From positions 8,517,001-8,581,000 of the forward strand of contig JAULSR010000001.1 of assembly GCA_030512295.1 (NCBI GenBank): DNA of 64,000 bases, read 5' to 3'. Positions 18,863 through 30,201 of the stretch are shown here, piece by piece (position 1 is the first letter of the stretch; every line of letters starts with the position of its first letter). Below the pieces are notes generated by a model. That model was not told the origin of the DNA and made no database searches. It was given only the letters and a program-made list of their open reading frames with translations. The stretch comes from Bombardia bombarda. Its lineage: Eukaryota; Ascomycota; Sordariomycetes; Sordariales; Lasiosphaeriaceae. A program made the translations under genes and the position numbers.

Positions 18863-21800
18863 GCAGGGGTGAGAAAGAAGGGGGCTGTGAATTTGTGTGC
18901 AGTATATGTAGCAGTATATGTAGCAAAACATTCAGTTGTAATTGTCAACAACAGTTATGATCCTCGGGAGTTTTCTTGCATTTGGTATGCATGCGCTTCG
19001 CCACAGTGCCGCCTTCGTCGGGATCATCGCTCATTCGTGGCCAGCACCAACGGTCTCGTTCTAAAACGGGGCTGGTTGGCTATAAAGGGGCATGGGGACA
19101 CACACACCAACACACCCACACACACACTCTCTCTCAACGATCTGGACCATATGCACGGCATGGAGTAGGTAATTAAGTCTGGCAACAATGCAGCCCCCAT
19201 CGCGAGCCTGTCTCTATTCAAACGTGTAAGCGGGCTTTGACTTGGCTTTGGTAAAGATTTGCCACTTACCCAGTCATGACCTAGTTATATCCACGAAGAG
19301 AAGATGCACTTTGGGCAGAAGGAAATACGAATGAGAATGGTCTACAGAGGCAATCAAGGTTATTAATCTCCTAGATGTGAAATTTATAGGAACTTAAGCA
19401 CAATCAGCCACGGTGACTGGCTTCGATTCCTTGTTTGTTTCGAAACATTTATACGCCGTACCGATCTCAAATGGGACAAGCTCTAATGCTGCATCTCACC
19501 CTCATTAGTAAGTGCTCTGTTCTCTGTGACAATCATTACCCTATTTGACGCCCCCAATGTGAGATTAGGCTTTGATTCGGTGAAAACAGCGTATTGTGCA
19601 CTTCGGGGTGTACATACTAGTCGACGGCACAGATGTGATAGGCTGGGTACGAGAAAAGCTGAGCTGACAGGACGGCATCTCAGGAACATCCGTCTTATTT
19701 CTTCATTGTGGGGGTTTAATTACATTGACCCTTTACAAAGTCTGAATCTGAGTCGAGATGAGTGAGGTAGATAAGTATGAATGCATAGACATGGCGGTTG
19801 GTGAGCCCCAAATAACGGACGATGCATTCATGTCTGCTCATCTTGGGGAGTTATTTTTGCCATAGCCAAGATTATCAGAACATCAACTTTTAGTGGCCGG
19901 ATACCTCTATGAGTCTGACGCTATCGGATAACTTAAAACTCTTTGGAGATGATAGGGTCCGCGCTGACGCGAATGGTAGAATTGGCCGAAATTGGGTTTG
20001 TCGTAATGACCAGTAATGCCCCGCTTCCCCAGTTTTGACCGTTGTCGTCGGCAGGATCTTTTGACACCATGTCATCTTGGTGGGTGCTAGGGCTCGTTGC
20101 TTTAACAATTCTTGAAACCTAACCCAACCTGGGCAAATGGGGACAACAACTCAGCGCTGTCAACGGATTGCGTATTATTATTGACGGACATCAATAAGAT
20201 GAACAGTGGCAAAGAGCTCTTCCTTGGTCAAAAGTTGGATGAAAAAGAGGCAAACTGATCGTTTCCACTTATTTTGGGGATCAAGGGACCAGGGCTCTCT
20301 TTTAAACGCGGAAGGGCATCTCGACCGATGTCATGATTGACAAGATTTGCAAATGACGTGGCGCATCAACGGCCGACACTTGGGGTGGCTTTGCGGGTGC
20401 CTCGGCCGCGTAACTCATATAGGCATTACCGCTGGCTCTTTGCCTGCGCACCGCCACAGCTAAGGGGCAAACGGCTAGCGTTAGCCCCAGTCGAATGCAT
20501 GTATCAAGACCGGGGAACTATGGAACTCCTCGGTCTAAAATTCTACTGGGAGAGAAAGTGTCCCGGGCTTAAAAAAGAAAGTACGGAATACCGAGTACGA
20601 ATATGATTTGCTGTGTCACCACACCCACACAAGGCCACACACCACCTCTGTTTGCTTCCAGCCGCTCATGTTTGCAGAAGCCCGATAATGTACAGCCGCA
20701 AATCTGACGGGCATGAAGGTGCAGCTCTCGAATTGGCTTCTGTCGCCTTAGCAGGCTCGCCAACGGCCCATGCTGATTTCCCTCCTGTGAACTGAACTCT
20801 CAAGATAGAGAGGTACTTGAAGGATGCGGGCTTCTCGGTGGGTGTGGCAATGTGGCACCCTCCTCGAATGTCCAGTGAGATCTTGATTGGTTCGATCAAT
20901 CAGTTGCCAATTCCATAGGCACACCAGGAGTTGCAGTCGTCTTATCGTTCATCAAGGCCAAAGAGGGTTTGGGGTGCGCTGTGTAACCGCCTCCGCCCAT
21001 GAGGGGTTCGAGATGGTTTGAGCGTGGAGTTTCTACTGAGAGAAAATGGCAGTTCGTGATACATTCACTTCAGCCCATGTCCCCTTAATGAACCCTCTGG
21101 TGGCTGGATCTGGGGATTTGTTTTCTTGCGCTCGGCGTGTCAACGCGACTGCCCTCAGTCTTGGAGGTGTCCGTTTGGTTCACGAGCCAACCCATCTTCA
21201 GGAGCCAAGGAGCACGCTAGGCAGCGAAAAAGTTACAGTGAGCGGCCTCTGCAAGTCAATTGATTTTTTTTTCCCGCCCCCCATCCACTGGGATCAACGG
21301 CCGGGCCCGCTAACGAGAGACCCTCTTGACCCTCCAGGCTGTCGGCAGTTTCTCCACAGCCCAGACGACTGATGTGCTGCTTGTTCACGGTTCACAACAA
21401 TCGTGTCCAATAGTATCCAGAAGGTCTTTTGGCCATGGCATATACGAAATGCACCCAATGTAAGACACGCAATAGACACATTTGCCCTCGAGCTTAGTGA
21501 TGGACAAACCGCCTCTTTCCGCCTTTCATGCGGACCTGGACTTAAATCTCAAGGTTGACTGGCCCACGCCGTTTCCACGACACGCCCAGACGCCATCACG
21601 TCGAGAACCCAGGCAACTGGAAAAAGCGGGCTGAGGGGTGCATCGCCTTAGCCTGCGAGTAGTGCCGTGCCCCGCTGAGCACACTCTCACCAACCTGCGA
21701 CCCACCACAGTAAGTTCAGACGTGCCTTAAGACATCCCTGCAGGTACTTCCCTGAGCTGGACTCCCTTGCGCCGGCTACCTAGTGGACAAGACGATGCAC

Positions 21801-22190
21801 ACGACGCGCGATGCACACCCACCACCACCACCATCATACCGCTTCCTCGATGTTCCCATGTTACAGTGTCCACCCCGGGCAGCCGGGCAGCCTTGCTGCA
21901 CAGTCTTTTCTTTATTTGTCGCCCCCTCTTTGCGCCGCTCCCTTGACTTTGCGCTGCTGCTGAGCTGCTGATCTGCTTCTTCCTGCTCTCTTCTTGGCCT
22001 CCTTCTCGATCTCGTCCTGTCTTCTGTTCTGAAACTGTCACTTGCACCCATCTGGTCGACTGTCGTTGGTGTCTTGTTGCGACTTGATATTGGCTCTTAC
22101 GATCGTAAAGAACCACAGAGCGACAAGGGCATTGTGTGATTCCACGGGCCGGCGCATGTCTCAACCATCCCACCACCCAAACCAGCTGCA
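18863..22190. other. Long intergenic region
   Basis: About 3.3 kb with no gene I can support. An AC-rich microsatellite is at about 19098-19135. The last 350 bases (about 21850-22190) are pyrimidine-rich and probably the leader of the Cys-rich membrane protein. Open frames here lack recognisable domains and overlap each other on opposite strands. Confidence 0.5.
19098..19135. repeat. AC/CT microsatellite
   Basis: Imperfect (AC)n interrupted by AACACACCC, followed by CTCTCTCTC. Simple sequence without coding role. Confidence 0.8.
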
Positions 22191-23693
22191 ATGAGAGACG
22201 ACTTCTTCTATCGCCTCCCTCCACCGACGGCTCTCCTTCTTTTGACCACCATCTTCGAACTGACAGCAGCCCATGTCCTACAACCGCTGCCAAGGGGAAC
22301 GCCCCCGCCGACCTCTACAGTTCCGCATCAAGACCTTCATGTCCTCTCGTGGCCGCTCCTCCCCACAGCGGCGCCGCTAGACCCCTTCGATCTCCAGCGT
22401 CGCCAATCGTTTAACACAATATGTGGCTACATCAACGGCCTCTCAGCCCTGCCAGCTACATGTAGCGCAGGATCTCACTGTGTTCTCGACTCGTCCCATG
22501 GCGTTGTGGGCTGCTGTCCTGATGGACAGGATACATGCACCTCGGGCGTCTTCACCAGTTGCGTCGATGCGAATAGCGGGCCGCAGACGGTGGTGAACCC
22601 CTATGTGTTCACATGCACAGGCAGTAGCGTTTGCTACAAGAACCTTTTCGACGGCGGCTTTTCTCAGTATGGGTGCGGGACGGCAAGCGATGTTGCTGCG
22701 ACGGTGCTCGCCAGCGCCAGTGGGGTCACCACGACCTTGGATCACCCCAGCACCAAGATCTCCTTCACCGACAAACCCAGTACTCTGAGCGAGCCGACAA
22801 CACTGGGCACCGTGGTCAACACCAAGCCAACCTCCGCTGGTTCAAGCCCCAGTTCAATCGCCTCCAGTGCAGAGCCTAACTCGGAGGCGTCATCATCAAC
22901 ACCACCATCCCCATCCCCAACAATCATAACATTAACACCGCCCCCCGACTCAACTAGCGAAACATCAACATCCAACTCTCCCAGCAACAGCTCAGACTCA
23001 GTCGCCCCTGTCGTCTCCACCCACCCGGCCGCCCGCGTCGGCGCCATCGTCGGCGGCACCATCAGCGGTGTCGCTGCGATCGTCGCCATCGTTGCCCTCG
23101 CCCTCTTCTTCCTCCGCCGCCGCCGCGGCAACACCCGCAGCGGCCCCGGCCCCGCCAACATCACCAACGGCAAATACATCAGCGCGCCAAAACCCGGCCC
23201 CGGCACGGGCTTCACAGCAGTAAACCAAGACAGCGACGCCTTCGAGACAACCATGCTCCCGCCCGTCGTCCCCGCATCGCCCTTCTCCGCCGACCTCAGC
23301 GCCGGCGGCCCCTCGCCCTTCGCCTACATGGGCGCCGCCGGCGCGCACAACTCGTACCCACCGTCCGAAGGCTACCACTACCCTGGGCAGTACGTGGCCG
23401 CGTATGCGGGCGCTACGCACGGTGGACATAGCAGGCTTGAGCAGGACCAGATACCGCTGACGAGGGAGATTGACGACTTTTCGCATGGGTTCCATCAGGC
23501 GCTCGGGAGGATCGGGGAGGAGTATGAGGAGAACGCGCGCAGTGGTAGAGGAAACGGTGGGGATTTGTCGGTGAATGAGGGGAATGGAGTTCATGGGGCG
23601 GGCGGGCCCGGGCCCGAGGGGGGCTATCCCGGGAGTGTGAGGCCACTGTGGCAGCAGAATCGGAGACAGAGTCGGAATTTGATGTGGATGTGA
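22191..23693 (+). CDS. Cys-rich single-pass cell-surface protein (sensor-like)
   Basis: Intronless, 500 residues. A hydrophobic signal region lies at about 13-28. LQRRQ at 68-72 looks like a Kex2-type processing site. A compact Cys-rich ectodomain with ten cysteines between residues 78 and 162 follows (CGYINGLSALPATCSAGSHC, then VGCCPDG, FTSCVDANSG and VCYKNLFDGGFSQYGC). This pattern recurs in fungal surface proteins of unknown ligand. Residues 190-275 are Ser/Thr/Pro-rich, so probably O-glycosylated and extended. A transmembrane helix spans about 283-308, ending in RRRR. The cytosolic tail is about 190 residues, Gly/Pro-rich and without a recognised domain. The architecture resembles wall-stress sensors of the Wsc/Mid2 kind, but no WSC domain is present and a signalling role is inference only. 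Confidence 0.8.
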   Translation: MRDDFFYRLPPPTALLLLTTIFELTAAHVLQPLPRGTPPPTSTVPHQDLHVLSWPLLPTAAPLDPFDLQRRQSFNTICGYINGLSALPATCSAGSHCVLDSSHGVVGCCPDGQDTCTSGVFTSCVDANSGPQTVVNPYVFTCTGSSVCYKNLFDGGFSQYGCGTASDVAATVLASASGVTTTLDHPSTKISFTDKPSTLSEPTTLGTVVNTKPTSAGSSPSSIASSAEPNSEASSSTPPSPSPTIITLTPPPDSTSETSTSNSPSNSSDSVAPVVSTHPAARVGAIVGGTISGVAAIVAIVALALFFLRRRRGNTRSGPGPANITNGKYISAPKPGPGTGFTAVNQDSDAFETTMLPPVVPASPFSADLSAGGPSPFAYMGAAGAHNSYPPSEGYHYPGQYVAAYAGATHGGHSRLEQDQIPLTREIDDFSHGFHQALGRIGEEYEENARSGRGNGGDLSVNEGNGVHGAGGPGPEGGYPGSVRPLWQQNRRQSRNLMWM

Positions 23694-24958
23694 TGGTAAT
23701 GGTATGATATGAGTATATGTATTTTTCTTGTGTCTAAAAGATTTCTTGTATCATGACTTTTCTGTTTTAAATAGGGGGGAACCTTTTTTTCTTCCCAAAA
23801 TTTTTTTTTTTTTTTTGCGGTAGGCATCCTAGCGTTGCACTACTTACTACTTTTACTACTAGAGATACTACTAGCATGATAGGGGCACGAGGACGGCGTT
23901 TGCTTGTGGTGGTGTATGTTCTTTTTACTCATCTTTCGATGGGGATAATAACAGGACAGGAGCATGTATGGGTGGCCGTTTTGCCTCAGGTTAACGGCGA
24001 TATTTCGGATGTTTTCCGCCGGGATATCAGGATGAGATACCACGATGTATCCAGTATTCTTTTGAGTTGGGCATATGTTGAAATGAATATACAACATAAG
24101 CGCTTGTTTGGCCGTGTTTCTAATAGCTGCATGTGATTGTTTATTACTCTCCGAGGAAAAATCCTTTCAGCTGTAGTCATCCTTCGCGTCAGGGGTAAAT
24201 TGGAGGGAACGGGTCGACCAGCTGTCATTACCATGGGAACAGAAGTTTGCGCCCGCTCGCCCGTTGTCTGTGCTTGCCATGCGCAGTAATTAGGCCTCTG
24301 ACACCGCCTAGGCCGATAGAGGGACCCTGCGTTGTAGAGGAGTAGGACAGAAATTGGTCGTGCTTTCTTGTTTTATTTGTTTGCATTGAGTGAATTCTCT
24401 TCACAGATCCTGAATAAAATTTAATAGGAGCTGTAAGAAAAAAATAAAGGAAAAAAAAAAAAAAACTCGGCCCTCTCCCGGAGCGAACCAGCGACTTCCT
24501 GAGAAAATGGTCGTGGCAGCCATGCTCATAGCTGGTCCAATATTGAACTTCCCAGCATTCCTACCGCTACGGCATGTCGCTCGAGCAGACGGGCCAAGTT
24601 GATTTGGAGGGTCTATAGCTTTGGTATGTATACATCCCTCCCTAGGTAGGTAGCACCCCCCTTAAAAATAAAATGGACCTAATGTGCAGGCAACTTAGAA
24701 CTAAGGAGTCAAGCTGCCTAGGTATTTACCTGTATTTTATAGTACATACGTTCTCCTGTGCCTCGCACTCACCCACCTCAAAACTGTAAGCGTACATTTC
24801 CATGTAAAGTGTACATCAATTATGACATATGGGCGCAAAATCCCTTCCCATTTCTGAACACCGGACTCTGCTTTCAAGATTTTCTACACGGTCTTGGTAG
24901 CAGAACTTTATTCCCCAATCACCCTTGTTCATCTGCTGCTGCCCTTGGACCCGCCCCA
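23694..24958. other. Intergenic, convergent gene ends, A/T runs
   Basis: Both flanking genes end here. T- and A-runs occur at 23801-23816 and about 24451-24466. On the minus strand, about 24466-24600, there is a stretch resembling the 3' half of a tRNA (AGTCGCTGGTTCG, a B-box-like match) followed directly by a long T-run. It does not fold convincingly as a tRNA and is reported only as a finding. Confidence 0.4.
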
Positions 24959-26140
24959 TCATTCACCATTTCCTTCAATACCCCCCTCAAAATCGCGACA
25001 AAACAACCACCTCGTCTTGTCCCTAACCGCAGTCTTTTTCCACCCATTAATATCCTTGGGATAAAAGTCAATCTGCCCCCTCAGCGACAAATCATGCGCA
25101 ATCACGACCAAGATGTCCTCCGACGCATCAATCTCCTCCATCTTGCGCACTGTCTCCAGCGCCGTCTCATGATCAGGAAATAACTGCGGCGAAACACTAA
25201 AGAACGGCCTGACAGCGGACCCATGCGGGTGCAGCTGCTGCAGCAATGCCCCTGGACAACTACCCACCGTCCCAGGAAGCGGCAGATATTCTGTCGGCCG
25301 CAACACGCCCGCATGATGACACCCATCCGCCCCCATAAACACAAACGATGAGCCGCCTGCCGCCGACGACGGGGTAACCCTCGCCAGCCCGCACATATGC
25401 CCCACTGCATGTCCCGGCGCATCCAACAGGTAAAACGACCCGTCACCAAAATAGTCCATCGCCCGGAACCGCCCAATCATCAGTCCACCTTGACCGTCCT
25501 CATCACCAAACCGAACCTCCCTCACCACCCTCCCCTCCGCATCCGCATCCAACACCTTTCCCTCGGGGTTACTCGGCCACCCAGGCCACGACGCCGCCTT
25601 CACTCCCGGCCCGACCACTAGATCCGTCGTCGTCGGGAACGTAGACGGATCCCCGACGTGGTCAAAGTGGCTATGTGACCATATAACAGCCTCGACGTCC
25701 TTCGGCTTGATGCCCAGCCCGCCCTCGTCCTCCGTCAACATCTGCGCAATGTCCCTATTATCCGGGTTGACCACGGCTGTGATGCTCTTGATCATAGATA
25801 CAACATCGGGTGCGAGGTTCTCCCAGTCGGTGCGCACGCCGAGGTCAAAGACGATGTGCCGGGTACCGTGGGAGATGAGGAAGCAGTAGATGGGCGCGTA
25901 GACGCCGTCGAAGCCTTTAAGGGATGGCCCCCAGAAGTTGGGGGGTCGAGAAGGATTGTCGTTCCTCTGTGGGTGGACAGTGGGAGAGTTAGCTTCAGGT
26001 ATCTTCTGTGAAGGGCACAAGCTAGCTACTGAAGGAGGCTTGACTTACGTGTCCATGACCCGAACAGTCACCGTGGAGTCTGAGGGGGGAATATTCAGCT
26101 CGGGGGCGGGCTTGGGAGTGACAAGAGGTCTTTTGTCCAT
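24959..26140 (-). CDS. Metallo-beta-lactamase fold hydrolase (AttM-type lactonase-like)
   Basis: Two exons, 26140-26049 and about 25964-24959, giving 365 residues. The zinc motif HSHFDHVGD is present, together with later family features (DAPGHAVGHMCGLAR, a second metal His). FLISHGTRHIVFDLGVRTDWEN is typical of the fungal lactonase-like branch, which may open lactone rings; the substrate is unknown. The splice acceptor decides the frame. Using CAG at 25967 puts exon 2 out of frame, because the downstream GACCCCCC run (25940-25945 on the plus strand) would need one more base. Using the AG two bases further (25965) keeps the frame and reads VMDTNDNPSRPPNFW. I list the second as working model. 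The gene lies next to the PKS relic, so a former link to secondary metabolism is possible. No signal peptide is seen. Confidence 0.75.
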
Positions 26141-26698
26141 TTTGGTATGTTTCTATTCCTTCCTTCCGTAGCTGGTCGCTTGCACCAAAAGTGGATTTTA
26201 AGAGATTGCATGAATAGAAAAAAAAAACCGGTTTCCTTGTAATTCTAACTGAGCGGCTAAGATTTGTTGCAAACTTGGCGTTGAAGGAAAAGGCAGGCAA
26301 TGCTGGGTACTGCAAGTTGGGTGGAAAACAATGGTAGCTTTTGATGAAAAGAGGGGAATCATGGAGATGACGAACCTAGACTTAGAGCAGCCGGTAATCG
26401 TGATTAAGTTTGTAGTCTAGTTGCTTTAGTAGATGGGAGAAATAGTGAAAACTAGGGTGGTATTATGGACAAAGACCTGGTGACGTTCGTCTAGAATTCT
26501 TTCTTTGTTCCCTGTTAGCTCTGTGTTACCTTGCTACTCACGGCAATCTACCATGGCGTGCTATTATTCTACCAGTCTTGTGATTATATCTAACAGGGAC
26601 AGAATCAAGATACAGAGCCAGCAAGTTTGCTTATCATTTTTCAATCTCAGGCAAAATCAGACTCGCTTCATGAGACGCTAGATACCGATTTAGGGCCT
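26141..26698. other. Intergenic, promoter of the lactonase-like gene
   Basis: AT-rich compared with the neighbouring coding DNA. No gene is supported. The PKS relic fades out at the right end. Confidence 0.4.
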
Positions 26699-29600
26699 TT
26701 AGCCGAAAATAATGAGCCCTTCTTCAATGCCATCAAGAGATCCAATCCACCTCAGTAACAACAGACCTTCTGAACTAAGACCCACACGCTTACAAAGAAA
26801 CTCATACGCCTCTTCGACCACCTCCCTTTGCCCATCATTCCTCTGATACTCGCGTCTTGTCCACGGCTCAAAACCGCAAAATTCCAATTCTGGCCAGATG
26901 CGGTTTTGGTGAGCTTTAAAAACAGGCTTCCTGGAGTCCCAATTCCCAGTGGGGAGGACGTTTCCAGATCCTCGACTTCGGGCAATGCCGCAGATGCGTT
27001 CGTGCCTTGTATCTGAACGATGCCTCTTGCTGCGAGCTCAACGTACATGGACGCTAGGCAAAGGCTCTGGCCAACAACAGAATGTCCCCGGGTACACAAG
27101 TCGTACATAGCGGCCCGGCAGTTAACCGCAACAGGATTTCGTCCATATTACCGGCGTCGAGTGATTTTGGTTCCAGAAGTTGTAGCAGTTCAGGTTTCTT
27201 TTGGAGCTTAGAAGCCGAAGGTTCTGGCTCAAGAGCAACCGGCTGCTTGTACTCTATCCAGTGACGTGTTTTCTCGAACTGATATGGCGGTAGATTTAGC
27301 CACAGATATTTTGACTGCTGAGATCGATGAAGTTGCCATGAAAGGGCATTTGACCCATTCTGCCAAAGATTGCATGCAACTGAGGAAATACTGCTTTCAG
27401 CCTCAAAAACCCTGAGGTCAAGCGCATGGAAGATATGATTGCCCGAACAACTTTGTAGAGCCTTTCGAGCCATGGAGATGACTGGTGAAGCAGATCTAGC
27501 CTCAACCCAAATAGTAGAGGGCAGCCTCTTGGAAATTCTTTCCATTGCGTTAGAGAAGTAAACCGGGTGGCGCGTGTGCTGAACGATCCTCTCGGAATCC
27601 ATGCTCGTCTAGTTCTGGCTAGAAGAGCATGTTTCCACGGGAATACGGATAGGTCGGTATTCCAAAGTCCGTGCCACCTGTTCGAGACCTGCGAGTATGC
27701 TATCTGTGAGGTGGGAATGATGCATGTATAGAGGCCTCGTCGCCTCCAAGTACAAAGCTCTGCGGGCCATTGTAGCAGACAATCTCGATGTGGTTTGCGT
27801 GTAAGTCTGACTCGTTTACTCGATGAACCAATGCTTCGACGTCTTCACGACTTCCTTCTACGGCGAGCATCACGCCTCGCTCTGGGCCCCAGCTACCACG
27901 GATGAGGCGGGCACGAGCCGAGATGAGACGCAATGCGTCTCTGAGTGAAAGACAACCGCCCACACAGAGGGCAGTCAGCTGGCCAAAGCTGTGTCCAATC
28001 ATCGTATCCACTTCGAGGCCAGAATCCAGCCATGATTTGGCACTCGAATATTGGAGAGAAAAGAGTGCACAGTGCAGTGTGACAACATCTTGGATGGTGT
28101 CGGTTTGAAAGATGTCAAGAAAGATGGTAGGAAGTCCCAAGCTTTGACAAGCAGAATCGCATTGATTCTGAGCAGGAAAGTTAGTTAGAAATTTCAAAAG
28201 AAACAGATTCAGCATAATTTTGGTGCAGGTATATCTTACCACATAGGCTTGCAAGAGACTGCAGTTGTTAAATAATTCCTTCGAGAGACCAACACAAGTC
28301 CCATTTTGCCCACCGAAGCAGAGGATCACAGGCAGCTTGTTCGAATTCTTCTTGATATGAAGTGATACAGCTTCCAAGTCTCCAAGTTCCTCTCAAGTCC
28401 TGGAAGGTCATTTGCTGTGAAAGATGCGCGGTGTTCGAATTCCGGGTTCTGTCTTTTTGCCAATTGCGACGCGATACTTTCAAGCTCAACATCACCACTC
28501 AGACTAATAACAAAGGTCCTTAGAGCGCCGGCATAAGACTGAAGACTCTGGACTGATTTTGCGGATAAGACAAATGATAGTCGTGCTTAGTTGGTTTGCC
28601 TCGCTGCACCGCTCAAAGACCTTCGCTGGCTTTACGGTTTGGAGTGTTCCCGGACAACAATGGCAGCGTTGCTGCCCCTAGCGCCATAGTTGTTCACCAT
28701 TGCGATACGTGTCTTGGGGGTCCATGGTTGGGTCTCCTGTGGAACAATCAAAAGGTCTTGTTTTGGCGAGGAAATCTTTGGGCTGAGGGAGACGAAGTTT
28801 GCCTGTTTTGGTATAATGCGCTTCTGAATCATCAAAACGGTTTTAAGAAGGCCAGCAACACCCGACGAGCCTTCTGTGTGTCCTATATTATCTTTGACAG
28901 AACCAAGAACAGGCTGTTCTTCCTCTCCAGACCAATGAATGTTCTCTGGACACTGTCATACTCAATAGGGTCGCCAACCGGAGTGCCTGTCAGCCTTTTT
29001 ATTAGCGTTACTAGTATTTCCCAAAGACCATGACTTTTACTTGCCGGTACCATGAGCTTCGACGAATGACACATCCATGGGGTATATTCCACCAGCCGAG
29101 AGGGCTTGCCGAAAGAGTTTGACTTGTGACCCTGCATCAGGCACTGTGATCGGACTGCAGTTTGATCCTTGGTTGACCGCTGATCCAGCAATAACGCCCA
29201 AAACAGAATCACCATCTGCCAGAGCCCGTGCAAGGGGCTTTAGTACGACAAGACCTGTGCCTTCTCCACGACAATAACCGTTTGCTTTAGCGTCAAATGC
29301 TCGCGAGGCTCCGTTGGGATTCAGGAAAGATGCTGCTGCGAGGTTTTGGTACAACGGGGGGCTGGTCATGACATGGACGCCGCCAGCTACAGCCATAGAG
29401 CACTCCTTTGCCTGTAAAGCCTGCAGCGGGTGTAAGTACTGTCTCTAAATCTTAAACAGATACAATGTAGGGACTTACCTTGCATGCTGAATGAATTGCG
29501 ACAGCTGAAGAGGAACATGCCGTGTCGAATGTGATTGATGGTCCTGTCCACCCGAAAAAGTGACTGACTCGGCCACAAATGAAAGCCCGCAGTGTTCCAG

Positions 29601-29930
29601 TGGCAGAAAAAGCATTCGCATTCTCAGAAGCCACATTGTCTTGATAATCAACCGAGCCGACGCCAACGTAGCAGCCCGCATCCTTTAGCTTCTCGTTCTC
29701 TGGTAAACTGCAATAACCCGATGATTCCAGCGCCTCATACGAAACTTGCAGGAGGAGCCGTTGCTGAGGATCCATGGACTTTGCATCGCGGCCAGAAATA
29801 TTGAAGAATCTGTGATCGAATGCATCTGGATTTCTGAGAAAGTTTCCCCTTTGGAGATGAAGAAGCTGGTGTCTGCGCTCATGATCAACTACGAGGTAAG
29901 ACTCTTTCTTGGATTTAATCATATCTACGG
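26699..29930 (-). pseudogene. Truncated, frameshifted polyketide synthase relic (KS-AT-PT/DH start)
   Basis: Read on the minus strand, recognisable PKS pieces occur in order but in changing frames. The KS keeps DTACSSSAVAIHSAC (around 29500), VEAHGTG and DNIGHTEGSSGVAGLLK. The AT keeps MIGHSFGQ (around 27990). A hot-dog-fold segment has GHSVVGQSLCLASMYVEL (around 27060). Frame changes are needed near 29850, 28950, 28640, 28400, 27730 and 27120, and stop codons result. Former introns are still recognisable, including a GC-AG intron restoring EAHGTGTPVGDPIEY. There is no SAT domain, ACP, methyltransferase or release domain, so both ends are lost. The KS wording is closest to non-reducing PKSs with a product-template domain (judgement from memory of the family). 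No functional product is expected. Confidence 0.88.
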
Positions 29931-30201
29931 GCAGCTGACCAAAGGCCCCGAACCCATCCAGATTGAAGCCGAAGACCCAAAGGCATATACCGCTGAGAAT
30001 TGGTTGTTATTCAAGCAGAAAGGGCTGTATGTAAGGATTAAACAGCGTCAAGCTCCAACGGACATGGATTGAGCAAGATCTATCTAATTGGTCAGAGCCA
30101 GTACCTTGGGTAAAAGATGCTACAATATAGACTCATCATACCTTAGCTTCTGCATACTTGTGTTCAACCAACCAGAGCAAGATCAATGCATATGGTTGAT
30201 T
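29931..30201. other. Gap between PKS and SDR relics
   Basis: A plus-strand frame from about 29931 to 30072, preceded by a CAG acceptor-like site, reads KGPEPIQIEAEDPKAYTAEN and looks protein-like, but no upstream exon is visible. It is treated as unresolved. Confidence 0.3.
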
